DNA of 64,000 nt from Bacteroidota bacterium (GTDB lineage Bacteria; Bacteroidota; Bacteroidia; Bacteroidales; F082), in contig JAHJTC010000005.1 in the NCBI GenBank assembly GCA_018830105.1, forward strand, positions 24,090 through 88,089. Reading direction: 5' to 3'. This document shows, piece by piece, positions 17,064 to 26,703 of this stretch. The notes beneath the pieces were generated by a model. The model was given only the letters and a program-made list of their open reading frames with translations, did not search any database and was not told the origin of the DNA. Position 1 is the stretch's first letter, and every line of letters starts with the position of its first letter. The position numbers and the translations under genes are program-made.

Positions 17064-18305
17064 TTAGTTTTTTTCGCTTAAGTAGAATAGTGTGGAGCAA
17101 TTGTCGGGGCGAAGCACTTCGCGGGCTTTATCCAGTATGTTTGCCGGTTTCACGGCTTCGTACTGCTCGGGCACTTCGTTGATCATTTCGGGACGACCCA
17201 GGTGTGCAAAGTAAGCCAGATTCATGGCTTTGTTCAAGGCCGAAAGCTCGCCGAAAGTGTGTGTCGCGATCGCCTTGTTTTTTACTTTACGCAATTCTGC
17301 TGCCGTTGGAGCTTTTTGCCTCAGTTTTGCAATGGCTGCTTCGAGGGCATTATTGGCGAGATCCGGGTCAACGCCCGGACTAATTTTTCCGGTAACGATA
17401 AGCAGGCCGGGGTCGATATCGCCTGTTACAAAGGCATTTATTTCGGAAAACAGCTGTTGTTGTCGCACCAGCGTTTTATACAGCCTTGACGACTGCCCTG
17501 ATCCCAGCATATCAGAGATGAGGTCTGTGGTGTAAAAGTCATCGTCGGCACGCCCGCACATATGCCAGGCCTTGTAAATGGCAGATTGCGGAACACTTCG
17601 GCTTACCCTTAGTTCACGGGCTTCCTGCTGTCTGGCTTCCTGCGGCAACGATCGCTTGTTGTCGGCTCCACGAGGAATGGAACCGAACCATTTCTCGGCC
17701 ATTTGCTTCACTTCCGCGCTTTGCAAATCACCGGCAACTACTACAATAGCATTGTTCGGATTATAAAACCGTTGATAGAAAGCACGCACATCATCGAGGC
17801 TTGCCTCCTCAATATGACGGATCTCTTTCCCGATCGTATTCCACTGATAAGGATGCGTTTTGTATGCCAATGGCTTGAGCAGCAGCCACACATCACCATA
17901 AGGCTGATTCAGGTAGTTTTGCCTGAACTCTTCCGTCACAACCTGTCGTTGCACCTCCAGACTTTTCTCGCTAAAAGCCAGATCCAGCATGCGGTCTGAT
18001 TCGAGCCAGAAGGCTGTCTCCAGATGCTTTGCCGGCAGGCTGAGGTAGTAATTGGTGATGTCGTTATTGGTGAAGGCATTGTTGTCGCCTCCGGCACGCT
18101 GCAATGGCTCATCATATTTCGGGATATTGATCGAGCCACCAAACATCAGATGCTCAAACAGATGGGCAAAACCTGTTTTGTCAGCTTGTTCGTCCCTTGC
18201 TCCAATATTGTAGATAATATTAACCGCAGCAATAGGTGTGGTGGGATCATGGATCACATAAAAGGGAAGTCCGTTGGCAAGTTGAAAATGAGCGTATTGT
18301 ATCAT
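17064..18305 (-). CDS. M16 zinc peptidase, active subunit
   Basis: The 413-residue product has the inverted zinc motif HLFEH (His48, Glu51, His52) and the distal Glu in VVTEEF (125-126), about 74 residues later, which together form the zinc site of pitrilysin/MPP-type peptidases. There is no obvious signal peptide, so the location is uncertain. It is the first gene of the operon with the inactive M16 partner and the T9SS-sorted protein. The pair likely degrades peptides, perhaps signal or targeting peptides. Confidence 0.93.
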   Translation of the reverse strand: MIQYAHFQLANGLPFYVIHDPTTPIAAVNIIYNIGARDEQADKTGFAHLFEHLMFGGSINIPKYDEPLQRAGGDNNAFTNNDITNYYLSLPAKHLETAFWLESDRMLDLAFSEKSLEVQRQVVTEEFRQNYLNQPYGDVWLLLKPLAYKTHPYQWNTIGKEIRHIEEASLDDVRAFYQRFYNPNNAIVVVAGDLQSAEVKQMAEKWFGSIPRGADNKRSLPQEARQQEARELRVSRSVPQSAIYKAWHMCGRADDDFYTTDLISDMLGSGQSSRLYKTLVRQQQLFSEINAFVTGDIDPGLLIVTGKISPGVDPDLANNALEAAIAKLRQKAPTAAELRKVKNKAIATHTFGELSALNKAMNLAYFAHLGRPEMINEVPEQYEAVKPANILDKAREVLRPDNCSTLFYLSEKN

Positions 18306-18337
18306 ATCAGAAATTAAAAAGCGTTGTTTAATTTATA

Positions 18338-18345
18338 CAAAAGTA
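18338..18345 (-). promoter_or_regulatory. -7 element of the M16 operon
   Basis: On the minus strand TACTTTTG matches TAnnTTTG and ends 33 bases before the start of the first M16 gene. No -33 box at standard spacing was seen. Confidence 0.45.
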
Positions 18346-18556
18346 GTTAAGTTGAGGCAAACGATAGCAAGGCTTAACAGTGTTTTACGTTGAGTTGCTG
18401 TAGTTCAAACTGCTTTTTGCCGGTTTTATTTTGAGATGGACAAGATTATGGATGGCCTTGCTTGCCGAAAAGAATCACATTCAGGTTGTTGATATGAAAT
18501 AATATGTATATTTACGAAATGAAACATTTACCCGGCCAGGTAATCTAAAATCATTT

Positions 18557-21500
18557 ATGGAAGTTTTTAACAATAAAAGTCGTGCTGAATTAATTGCGGA
18601 ACTCGTTAGATACCGCGAATTATATGGCATTTCTGATCAGTCTGCTCCAAGCGGAACTGATGAAACCGACAAGCAATCCTACCTGAAAATCCTACTTGAT
18701 GCAATTCCTGATTTCATTTTCGTTTTTGATCATCAGGGAACTTACCTCGATTGTCAGACAGGAAGAAAAGACCGTTTAGCCATGCCTGTGGAGCAATTTA
18801 TGGGACGTAAGGTAACTGACCTCTTTCCTGCTGCTTTTTCGAGCTTGATTATGGATGCCATAAATACTGTAATTAGCAGCAAATCCGATAAAGTGATTCA
18901 GTATGATCTTGAGATCGAAGAAGAAAAACGCAATTTTGAAGCTACCTTCAGCCCTTTTGGTGAGGAAAAAATAATTGCCATTGTCAGAGATATTACTGAT
19001 AGAAAGATAATTGAGCAAGAATTTCAAAATAGTCAGAACAAGTATTACGAGTTGCTTGATCTGGCTCCTGACTTGTTTTTTCAGGGCAACGAAAAAGGCG
19101 AGATTCTCGAATGCAACCAAAAAGCTGTTGCCTTAACAGGTTTCAGTCGCGCAGAACTTTTGCATAAACCGTTGGCCAGGCTTTTCGATCCGGGCGAACT
19201 AAAGCATAAGCCACTTCGTTTCGATTTGCTGAATGATGGCGATCAGATTATCCAGGAAAGGACAGTTATCACCAAAAGCGGCGACAAGCTGCCGGTAGAG
19301 ATGAATTCGCGCCGGATGCACGATGGCACTTATCAAACATTTATGCGGGATCTTACCGAGCGCAGACAAAACGAACGCAAGCTTCAGCAGGCTTACGATA
19401 CCTTCAGGGGGATATTCAATACTGTTTCGGAGGCCATTTACATACAGGATGCAGCAGGTACTTTCGTAGAAGTAAATGATGGCGCGCTCAAGATGTATGC
19501 TTGTACGCGAGAAGAACTTATCGGCCAAAGCCCGCTAACGGTAGCTGCTCCGGGCATGAACGATCTTGATGAGGCACAACGGCTGAGTGCTGAAACGCTA
19601 AGAACCGGTGTAGAGTCCAGGTTTGAGTTTTGGGGCAAACGCTGCGACGGATCTATCTTTCCCAAAGACGTTAGTGTGAACCGGGGAACATTTTTTGGTG
19701 AACAGGTGCTGATTGCTACCGCCAGAGATATTAGCGCGCAAAAACAGGCAGAGAAGCATATATACGAGAGCGAGAAAAAATACAGACAGCTGTTTGAGAC
19801 CATCAGGCAGGGCGTAATTTATCACGACAAAGATGGCTTGATCCTCCAATCCAATCCTGCAGCTCACAACATTTTGGGATTGTCGCAGGAGCAACTCACC
19901 GGCAAAAAGCTCACACGGGCATTGTGTAATTGGATTCGTGAAGACGGAACTTATTTAGCTGACGAGGACTATGCAGGCTACAAGGCATTAAAGCATGGGA
20001 AATCGCAGCAAGATGAGCTTATTGGTATTTTAAATCCGGTTGACAAGCAGTACCGGTGGATCCTGGTAAATGCCTATCCCGAATTTGAAAATGGTGGAGA
20101 AAAACCCTTTCAGGTGCATGTCTCCTTCACGGATATCACCGCCCTCAAAACCGCTGAAATGAAGCTTGAAGAGAGCGAAGCAACTTACCGTAATCTGTTT
20201 CAGAACGCTCAGGTGGGTCTGTTCCGAACACGCATATTCGACGGGCAGGTGTTAGAAAGTAACGAACAACTGGCGCATATGTTTGGCTTTGAAAACAGGG
20301 CAGAATTCGTGAAATCGTATCAAACCGGAGGTAATTATGTTGATGAGGGTAAGCGGGAAGAGATGCTGGAAATACTCAATAGGACAGGCTCTGTCAAGAA
20401 CTATGAGGTACGGTTTTACAAGAAGGACAAGTCTGTTTTCTGGGTCAACTATTCTGCCCGAATTAATACTGAAAAGGGCTGGATTGAAGGCGTTGCTGAG
20501 GATATTACCAAAAGAAAAACGTCAGAACTTCAGTTGATCGAAGCCAAGAATAAAGCCGAGGAAAGCGACCGGCTCAAATCTGCTTTTCTGGCCAATATGA
20601 GTCACGAAATTCGTACACCCATGAATGGCATCCTGGGTTTTACACAGATTTTGCAACGCAGGGAAATTGGCAGGGAAGACAGGCAGCATTATATCGATAT
20701 TATCGAAAAAGCTGGTAGCCGTCTGCTCGAAACGGTTGACAACCTGATTGATATAGCCAAAATTGAAACAAAGCAGGTGCCTGTCAAGGCATCAACCATG
20801 GATGTTGAAGAGAAATTAGTGGAGCATGTTAATTTTTTCGCGCCATTGGCTGACCAAAAGAAGCTCAAAATAAAGTTGAATATTCAGCTGTCGGGTCCTT
20901 CTGAAAAAATTGTTACAGATATTTATAAGTTCGATTCTGTGATAACAAATCTGATCAAAAATGCCATAAAATATACCAGTGAGGGCGTCATTGAGGTAGG
21001 TTGCTATGTAAAACAGGATATGATCGTATTTTTTATCAGCGATACCGGCTCCGGGATTCCAAAAAGCAGGCACGAAGCAATCTTTAACCGTTTTGAACAA
21101 GCTGATGTAAATGACCGCATGGCATTGCAGGGTTCTGGTTTGGGCCTGGCAATTGCTAAAGCCTATATCGAAATGATGAAAGGCAAGCTATGGCTGGAAT
21201 CGGAGGAGGGAAAAGGATCCGTGTTTTACTTTAGCCTGCCCTTAAAACAGCTGCAGCACGAAGCTGCTGAACAGGCTGTGGCAATTCATGAACCGGATGA
21301 AGTTTATGAGAAACGCAATATGAAAGTGTTGATTGCTGAGGACGATCCCAGCAGCTCTTTATACCTCGAAACCATCTTGAAAGGAATTGGAGCTGAGGTG
21401 ATGGTAACACGAACAGGCAGAGAAACGGTTGAGGCAGTTAAACTTAATCCCGACATCAGCTTTGTGTTAATGGATATAAAAATGCCTGATGGAAGTGGCC

Positions 21501-21676
21501 TGGAAGCGACACGTGAAATAAGAAAAACGAAGCCGCTGTTGCCCATCATTGCTCAAACGGCTTATGCACTTTCGGGCGATGAGCAACGTGCCATTGAAGC
21601 TGGTTGCAATGCTTATCTGACGAAACCTGTCAGAAGGCCGAAATTGCTGGAGCTGATAAAGCAAATCGTTGGATAA
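18557..21676 (+). CDS. Multi-PAS hybrid sensor histidine kinase
   Basis: The 1039-residue protein has no membrane segments and begins with a short helix, then about five PAS domains (roughly 40-150, 155-275, 280-400, 410-540, 545-660), a HisKA domain with the phospho-acceptor His683 in ANMSHEIRTPMNG, a HATPase domain (NLIKNAIKYT, DTGSGIP, GSGLGLAI) and a C-terminal receiver domain with acceptor Asp973 in LMDIKMP. It is thus a cytoplasmic hybrid kinase that senses an internal signal, perhaps redox or small ligands bound by PAS. No response regulator gene is adjacent, so its output partner is elsewhere. The start ATG at 18557 is preceded by AATCATTT without a strong Shine-Dalgarno. Confidence 0.95.
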   Translation: MEVFNNKSRAELIAELVRYRELYGISDQSAPSGTDETDKQSYLKILLDAIPDFIFVFDHQGTYLDCQTGRKDRLAMPVEQFMGRKVTDLFPAAFSSLIMDAINTVISSKSDKVIQYDLEIEEEKRNFEATFSPFGEEKIIAIVRDITDRKIIEQEFQNSQNKYYELLDLAPDLFFQGNEKGEILECNQKAVALTGFSRAELLHKPLARLFDPGELKHKPLRFDLLNDGDQIIQERTVITKSGDKLPVEMNSRRMHDGTYQTFMRDLTERRQNERKLQQAYDTFRGIFNTVSEAIYIQDAAGTFVEVNDGALKMYACTREELIGQSPLTVAAPGMNDLDEAQRLSAETLRTGVESRFEFWGKRCDGSIFPKDVSVNRGTFFGEQVLIATARDISAQKQAEKHIYESEKKYRQLFETIRQGVIYHDKDGLILQSNPAAHNILGLSQEQLTGKKLTRALCNWIREDGTYLADEDYAGYKALKHGKSQQDELIGILNPVDKQYRWILVNAYPEFENGGEKPFQVHVSFTDITALKTAEMKLEESEATYRNLFQNAQVGLFRTRIFDGQVLESNEQLAHMFGFENRAEFVKSYQTGGNYVDEGKREEMLEILNRTGSVKNYEVRFYKKDKSVFWVNYSARINTEKGWIEGVAEDITKRKTSELQLIEAKNKAEESDRLKSAFLANMSHEIRTPMNGILGFTQILQRREIGREDRQHYIDIIEKAGSRLLETVDNLIDIAKIETKQVPVKASTMDVEEKLVEHVNFFAPLADQKKLKIKLNIQLSGPSEKIVTDIYKFDSVITNLIKNAIKYTSEGVIEVGCYVKQDMIVFFISDTGSGIPKSRHEAIFNRFEQADVNDRMALQGSGLGLAIAKAYIEMMKGKLWLESEEGKGSVFYFSLPLKQLQHEAAEQAVAIHEPDEVYEKRNMKVLIAEDDPSSSLYLETILKGIGAEVMVTRTGRETVEAVKLNPDISFVLMDIKMPDGSGLEATREIRKTKPLLPIIAQTAYALSGDEQRAIEAGCNAYLTKPVRRPKLLELIKQIVG

Positions 21677-22018
21677 TCTGCAAAACAACTTGGCTTTAAA
21701 GACTGAACAGCGCTATTTCAATAGCTTGTGGAATATTTTCCGGCTATTAACCATTGGTGTTACTGCTGTTGTGTCGGTTAAGTTGCAGCAATTTTTTTCC
21801 GGATCAAATGAAGCTATCCTAAAACCAATCAATACTTCGTCAGATTATTTCGCAGCTGAAACAGCCTATCAGATGAAAAAAATCGTGTATCTTTGATACT
21901 TAAAAATTATAAGCAGGTGATCTTGGTAAATTGCTGAAAATGAAAGTTGTATTGATGTTATCAATCAGTAAGTTATTTTTTGTTCAGTATTACCGGAAAA
22001 CCACAAAACTTTTAGAAT
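21677..22018. other. Intergenic region before glyA
   Basis: The 342 bases hold an open frame from a TTG at 21669 without family resemblance, judged spurious. No repeats or hairpins of note are seen. Confidence 0.5.
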
Positions 22019-23299
22019 ATGTTAAGAGATGAAAAACTTTTCGACCTGATACGTCAGGAAAAGGAACGTCAGATGCACGGTATTGAACTTATCGCTTCGG
22101 AGAATTTTGTGAGTGATCAGGTTCTTGAATCCATGGGATCGGTGCTTACCAACAAATATGCCGAGGGCTATCCCGGCAAACGCTATTATGGCGGCTGTCA
22201 GATCGTGGATCAAACGGAGCAGCTGGCTATTGATCGTGCCCAAACGCTTTTTGATGCAGCCTATGCCAATGTGCAGCCGCATTCAGGCGCTCAGGCCAAT
22301 ATGGCCGTGTTTTTGGCTTGTCTTAATCCGGGCGATACCTTTATGGGGCTCGACCTTTCGCATGGGGGACACCTCTCGCATGGGTCGCCGGTAAATATTT
22401 CCGGAATACTCTATAATCCAATAGCTTATGGCGTTGATGAAGAAACTGGTCTGGTCAATTACGACAAGATGGAGGCTTTGGCGCTTGAACACAAGCCAAA
22501 GCTGATTATTGCAGGTGCCTCTGCTTATTCCAGAGACTGGGATTATGAGCGCATGCGTGATATAGCTGATCAGGTAGGAGCGGTGCTGCTGGCAGATATC
22601 TCTCATCCTTCGGGGCTTATCGCACGCGGCTTACTCAATGATCCGATCGAATTTTGCCATATCGTGACTACCACAACGCACAAAACATTGCGTGGACCGC
22701 GCGGTGGCCTTATCGTGATGGGGGAAGATTTTGAGAATCCCTGGGGCAAGAAAACGCCCAAAGGCGAGATAAAAATGATGTCGGCCTTGCTCAACTCAGC
22801 TGTATTCCCGGGTATTCAGGGTGGTCCGCTGGAGCATGTGATTGCCAGCAAAGCAGTGGCTTTTGGTGAAGCCCTTACCGATGAGTATTTTCAATATATC
22901 CTGCAAGTGAAAAAGAATGCCGATGTAATGGCAGAGGCCTTTATTAGCCGCGGATATCATGTGATTTCAGGAGGAACAGATAACCACCTGATGCTTATCG
23001 ACCTGCGTTCGAAGTTTCCGGATATTACTGGAAAAGTGGTGGAAAATACACTGGTAAAAGCAGATATTACCATCAATAAAAATATGGTGCCTTTCGATAG
23101 TCGCTCACCTTTCCAGACTTCAGGATTGCGTGTGGGAACGCCGGCAATCACCACCCGCGGACTTAAAGAAGCGCATATGGAGCCCATCGTCGATCTGATT
23201 GATGAAGTAATTAGTCATATTGATGATGAGAAAACTATTGACGCTGTTCGGCTTAAAGTAAACAAGATGATGAGCGAATTCCCGTTGTTTAACTGGTAA
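22019..23299 (+). CDS. glyA: Serine hydroxymethyltransferase
   Basis: The 426-residue PLP enzyme converts serine and THF to glycine and 5,10-methylene-THF, the substrate of FolD. The motif [14 protein letters not shown] carries the PLP-binding Lys222; other family signatures are [11 protein letters not shown] (23-33), [15 protein letters not shown] (45-59) and SAYSRDWDY. Length and ends are normal. A strong terminator follows 22 bases after the stop, so it is monocistronic. Confidence 0.98.
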   Translation: MLRDEKLFDLIRQEKERQMHGIELIASENFVSDQVLESMGSVLTNKYAEGYPGKRYYGGCQIVDQTEQLAIDRAQTLFDAAYANVQPHSGAQANMAVFLACLNPGDTFMGLDLSHGGHLSHGSPVNISGILYNPIAYGVDEETGLVNYDKMEALALEHKPKLIIAGASAYSRDWDYERMRDIADQVGAVLLADISHPSGLIARGLLNDPIEFCHIVTTTTHKTLRGPRGGLIVMGEDFENPWGKKTPKGEIKMMSALLNSAVFPGIQGGPLEHVIASKAVAFGEALTDEYFQYILQVKKNADVMAEAFISRGYHVISGGTDNHLMLIDLRSKFPDITGKVVENTLVKADITINKNMVPFDSRSPFQTSGLRVGTPAITTRGLKEAHMEPIVDLIDEVISHIDDEKTIDAVRLKVNKMMSEFPLFNW

Positions 23300-23320
23300 G
23301 TTGCTGGGCTAAACCGACCT

Positions 23321-23353
23321 AAACCCGGGAAGTGTTCCCGGGTTTTTTTTTTT
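23321..23353 (+). terminator. glyA terminator
   Basis: AACCCGGGA pairs with TTCCCGGGTT around AGTG, followed by about eleven T residues. Confidence 0.9.
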
Positions 23354-23647
23354 GACAAAAACAAAAAATATACTTGACTGTTAGTCTTATATGAAAAGTA
23401 AGTGAAGAAATTTACAATTTGTTAATTTTGTAAAGTTTTGATTCTTAGATCAAAGGTGTAATTTTATCGTTTTTAATGGAAAAATGCACCTTAATAAATT
23501 TCATTAAGAAATAAACAACAGTTTGTTCATTGTTTTTTTAAAAACCCGTTCTTATAAAGGCTTAATGAACAGAACTTTGAAGTGATATAATACGATAGTT
23601 AGCATGGTAAAGTGTTTTGTTTTTTTAACAACCAATCTTTAAAAGCT
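23354..23647. other. AT-rich leader region before the SixA gene
   Basis: After the glyA terminator there are about 294 very AT-rich bases without an ORF. No -7 element of the TAnnTTTG type near the start was identified with confidence. Confidence 0.4.
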
Positions 23648-24148
23648 ATGAAAACAATATATGTAGTCCGTCATGCCAAATCATCCTGGGATTTTCCTGC
23701 CTTGCCAGATCATGACAGGCCCTTACTTGAAAAAGGCAAGAAACGCACTAAAAAGGTAATCGACTACCTCTTGAAGCAGTCCATTCAGCTTGATTTTGTG
23801 ATCAGCAGTTCGGCAGTTCGAGCCAGCGAAACAGCTGATTACATCGCCCGTGCGCTTGGCTATGACAGTGGAAGCATAAAGTATGATCCAAGTCTGTATC
23901 ATGCTGACAGTGAAATGATTTTTGAGCAGTTTTTGGATTTGAATGATGAATATAAATCCCTAATGCTTGTTGGCCATAATCCGGCGCTGACCAATTTCGT
24001 GAATAACTGGTTGAAGCCACCGATCGACTGGCTGCCCACTTCGGCTGTGGTTTGCCTGGAGTTTAGCACAGATCATTGGGACGAGCTGCGTCATGCTCCG
24101 GCCAAACTCAATTTTATCGTTTTCCCGAAACTTATAAAAGGGCAATAG
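23648..24148 (+). CDS. sixA: SixA-type phosphohistidine phosphatase
   Basis: From the ATG at 23648 the product has 166 residues; a TTG-initiated extension to 23612 is not supported. It has the RHG signature VVRHAKSSW with catalytic His9, the Arg-containing SSAVRASETA and the second His in LVGHNP (His110). SixA-like enzymes remove phosphate from histidine of phosphotransfer domains. It precedes ppk1 by 66 bases, a pairing that recurs in Bacteroidota and may link phosphate and polyphosphate metabolism (inference). Confidence 0.9.
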   Translation: MKTIYVVRHAKSSWDFPALPDHDRPLLEKGKKRTKKVIDYLLKQSIQLDFVISSSAVRASETADYIARALGYDSGSIKYDPSLYHADSEMIFEQFLDLNDEYKSLMLVGHNPALTNFVNNWLKPPIDWLPTSAVVCLEFSTDHWDELRHAPAKLNFIVFPKLIKGQ

Positions 24149-24173
24149 AAAAGCAGCCTTCAACACTTTATGG

Positions 24174-24181
24174 TAGTTTTG
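24174..24181 (+). promoter_or_regulatory. -7 element before ppk1
   Basis: TAGTTTTG fits TAnnTTTG and ends 33 bases before the ppk1 ATG, inside the short gap after sixA, so ppk1 may have its own promoter. Confidence 0.5.
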
Positions 24182-24214
24182 TAGGCTCAGCGTAACAGTA
24201 TTGGCGAAAAAAGT

Positions 24215-26281
24215 ATGAAGAAATTTTTAATTAACAGAGAGATAAGCTGGTTGCATTTTAATGCCAGGGTTTTGCAAGAGGCAAAGGATGAGCATAATCC
24301 GCTGCTCGAGCGACTACGTTTTATTGGTATCTATTCCAATAACAGGGATGAGTTTTTTCGGGTGAGGGTGGCCACCTTGCGGCGTCTGCGGAAGTTAAAA
24401 AAGGATAAGCCCGAGTTTTTGGCTTACGATCCCGCTAAAATATTAAATGATATCCGCTTGATTATCAAGGAGCAAGAGGAGACTTACATGGCCACCTACC
24501 TCGAAATTGCTGAACAGCTCAAAGACCATGATATCCATCTTATCGACGATCAGAATCTTAGCGAAGACATGGGAAAGGCAGTGGTTCGCTATTTTCGGGA
24601 GTCGGTTCATCCCCATCTTTTTCCGATCATGCTCAGCGGATTGAGCGATCTGAACAACCTCAAGGACAATTCTATCTACCTGGCGCTGGTCATGCGCAAT
24701 TCGCAGGATTTGATACCGGAGAATTATGCCTTGGTGAAGGTTCCAACAAGCAGGGTTTCCAGGTTCTTTCTGCTTCCCGAGTCCAACGGAAAGACCAATG
24801 TTATGTTGCTCGATGATGTGATTCGCTACAACCTGGGCGAGATTTTCCTGCCTTTTGGATATGATAGCTTTGAAGCGTATTCATTAAAGTTTACCCGCGA
24901 TGCAGAGCTGGATATCGATAACGACATCTCGAAGAGTTTTATTGAGATTATGGCAGAGAGTCTGAAACAGCGCAAAAAAGGGGTTCCTGTGCGTTTTATC
25001 TATGATGAAGATATGCCCGAGACCCTGCTGAATAAGCTCCTTAAGAAATTTAGGGTGAGCAAAAATGACATCATGATATCCGGCTGGAAGTATCATAACT
25101 TCAGGGATTTTATGGATTTCCCTAAGATTGGCTCAAAAGAGCTATATGCCGATGATCTTCCACCACTGCGACATCCCGACTTGCCGCCGTATAAAAGCAT
25201 TTTTGGTGTAATTCGCCAAAAAGACATCATGCTGCACTATCCCTATCAATCCTTTTCGCATCTGATCGATCTATTGCGTGAAGCCTCCCTGGATCCTAAA
25301 GTGCGTTCCATAAAAATGACGCTATACCGCGCAGCACGTGATTCAAAAGTTATCAATGCCCTGGTAAATGCAGCACGTAACGGTAAATCGGTGACGGTTT
25401 TTCTGGAGCTTCAGGCCCGCTTCGATGAGAAAGCAAATATACAGTGGACCGAGAAACTGCATGAAGAAGGCGTTAAGGTGATTAAGACTATTCCCGGCCT
25501 CAAAGTGCATAGTAAGTTATTGCTAATCAGAAGAAAAGAAGAGGGTAAAAACGTATATTATTCCAATATCACTACCGGAAACTTCAACGAGAGCACTGCA
25601 CGGGTTTATGCTGATGACAGCTTGTTTACAGCAGATGAACGCATCGGTGTTGAGGTAAGCAAGATGTTTCAGTTGTTCGAAACGCCTTATGCACCGCCTG
25701 ATTTTCAGGAATTGGTGATTTCGCCCTCCAATATGCGCAAGCATTTTATCAAGCTGCTTTCTGCTGAGATTAGCAATGCGAAAGCGGGAAAAGAAGCTTC
25801 GGTGATCCTTAAACTCAATAGTCTGGTTGACGGGAAACTTGTCGCAAAGCTTTATCAGGCCAGTAATGCCGGCGTTAAGATACAGATTATCTGCAGGGGG
25901 ATTTGTGTGTTAATTCCCGGTTTGCCCGGAAAAAGTGAGAACATCGAAGTCATCAGCATCGTTGATCGTTTTCTGGAACACAGCCGGGTGTATATCTTTG
26001 CCAATGGAGGTAAGCCGCTGTATTATATCTCTTCAGCTGATTGGATGGTTCGCAATCTGGATCACCGTTTTGAGGTTACAACACCTGTCAAGGACAAGCA
26101 AATACAGCAAGAGCTTTACGATATGTTGCAGATTCAGTTGCGCGACAACTGCAAGGCGCGTTTACCCAATCGGGAAATCGTGAACCAATACAAGAGCAGA
26201 GAGAAAGGAACGGCTTTGGTGCGGTCTCAGCTGGTTATTTATGAGTATCTCAAAAAGAAATCGCTGCTGGGTCAGGGCTAA
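24215..26281 (+). CDS. ppk1: Polyphosphate kinase 1
   Basis: The 688-residue enzyme makes polyphosphate from ATP. The N-terminal INREISWLHFNARVLQEA and SNNRDEFFRVRV motifs are diagnostic. The phospholipase-D-like core has VHSKLLLI with the phospho-acceptor His432 and DHRFEV with His617. Length is normal for PPK1. It follows a SixA-type phosphatase gene. Short palindromes begin at its stop codon. Confidence 0.97.
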   Translation: MKKFLINREISWLHFNARVLQEAKDEHNPLLERLRFIGIYSNNRDEFFRVRVATLRRLRKLKKDKPEFLAYDPAKILNDIRLIIKEQEETYMATYLEIAEQLKDHDIHLIDDQNLSEDMGKAVVRYFRESVHPHLFPIMLSGLSDLNNLKDNSIYLALVMRNSQDLIPENYALVKVPTSRVSRFFLLPESNGKTNVMLLDDVIRYNLGEIFLPFGYDSFEAYSLKFTRDAELDIDNDISKSFIEIMAESLKQRKKGVPVRFIYDEDMPETLLNKLLKKFRVSKNDIMISGWKYHNFRDFMDFPKIGSKELYADDLPPLRHPDLPPYKSIFGVIRQKDIMLHYPYQSFSHLIDLLREASLDPKVRSIKMTLYRAARDSKVINALVNAARNGKSVTVFLELQARFDEKANIQWTEKLHEEGVKVIKTIPGLKVHSKLLLIRRKEEGKNVYYSNITTGNFNESTARVYADDSLFTADERIGVEVSKMFQLFETPYAPPDFQELVISPSNMRKHFIKLLSAEISNAKAGKEASVILKLNSLVDGKLVAKLYQASNAGVKIQIICRGICVLIPGLPGKSENIEVISIVDRFLEHSRVYIFANGGKPLYYISSADWMVRNLDHRFEVTTPVKDKQIQQELYDMLQIQLRDNCKARLPNREIVNQYKSREKGTALVRSQLVIYEYLKKKSLLGQG

Positions 26282-26632
26282 AGCCCTCGTGAATAGTGCG
26301 AGCTCATCATCCCCGGCCTGAAGGCCAGGGATAATGAAGAACCAGTTTTGATGCAGCACAGAGAGTCTGGGTTTTTTATGGACTGGCGCTGATGAAAAGC
26401 GATATGCCTTTATAGTTAAGAGTCGAAGGTATGAAGAAGCGATCAGTTACCTGGGGTGTCCATAATCCCGGCGCTACTGAGGCTTCCGATATCCGATGCC
26501 AGTGAAGAACCCAAGGTCTTCTCCGCTTACGAAGCAAGTGACTCAGCGGCCAGGGTGATGAGCTAGTCTTCATTAACTCCGGCCTTTAGGCCGGACTTAG
26601 GTGCCCTGCCAGCACACAAGGGCTTTAGCCCT
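26273..26632. repeat. Cluster of short GGC(C)-TTTA/GAA palindromes after ppk1
   Basis: Four related palindromes lie in one gap: AGGGCTAAAGCCCT (26273-26286, overlapping the ppk1 stop), GGCCTGAAGGCC (26315-26326), CCGGCCTTTAGGCCGG (26579-26594) and AGGGCTTTAGCCCT (26619-26632). They share a GGCyTxxAGGCC-like core. The remaining sequence up to the moeA start has no ORF with family resemblance. Confidence 0.75.
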
Positions 26633-26680
26633 GACTGCTTAATATTAACGTCCAACACTTACTCCTTAAGGGATATATCG

Positions 26681-26688
26681 TATTTTTG
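26681..26688 (+). promoter_or_regulatory. -7 element of moeA-moaA
   Basis: TATTTTTG matches TAnnTTTG and ends 15 bases before the chosen moeA ATG, which would leave a leader of only about ten bases. Confidence 0.5.
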
Positions 26689-26703
26689 CAAAAAACTAAT
26701 TGC

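Noticed and set aside
21669..21896. 75-codon open frame between the histidine kinase and glyA
   Set aside because: It starts with TTG overlapping the kinase end, has no family resemblance, and no start signal.
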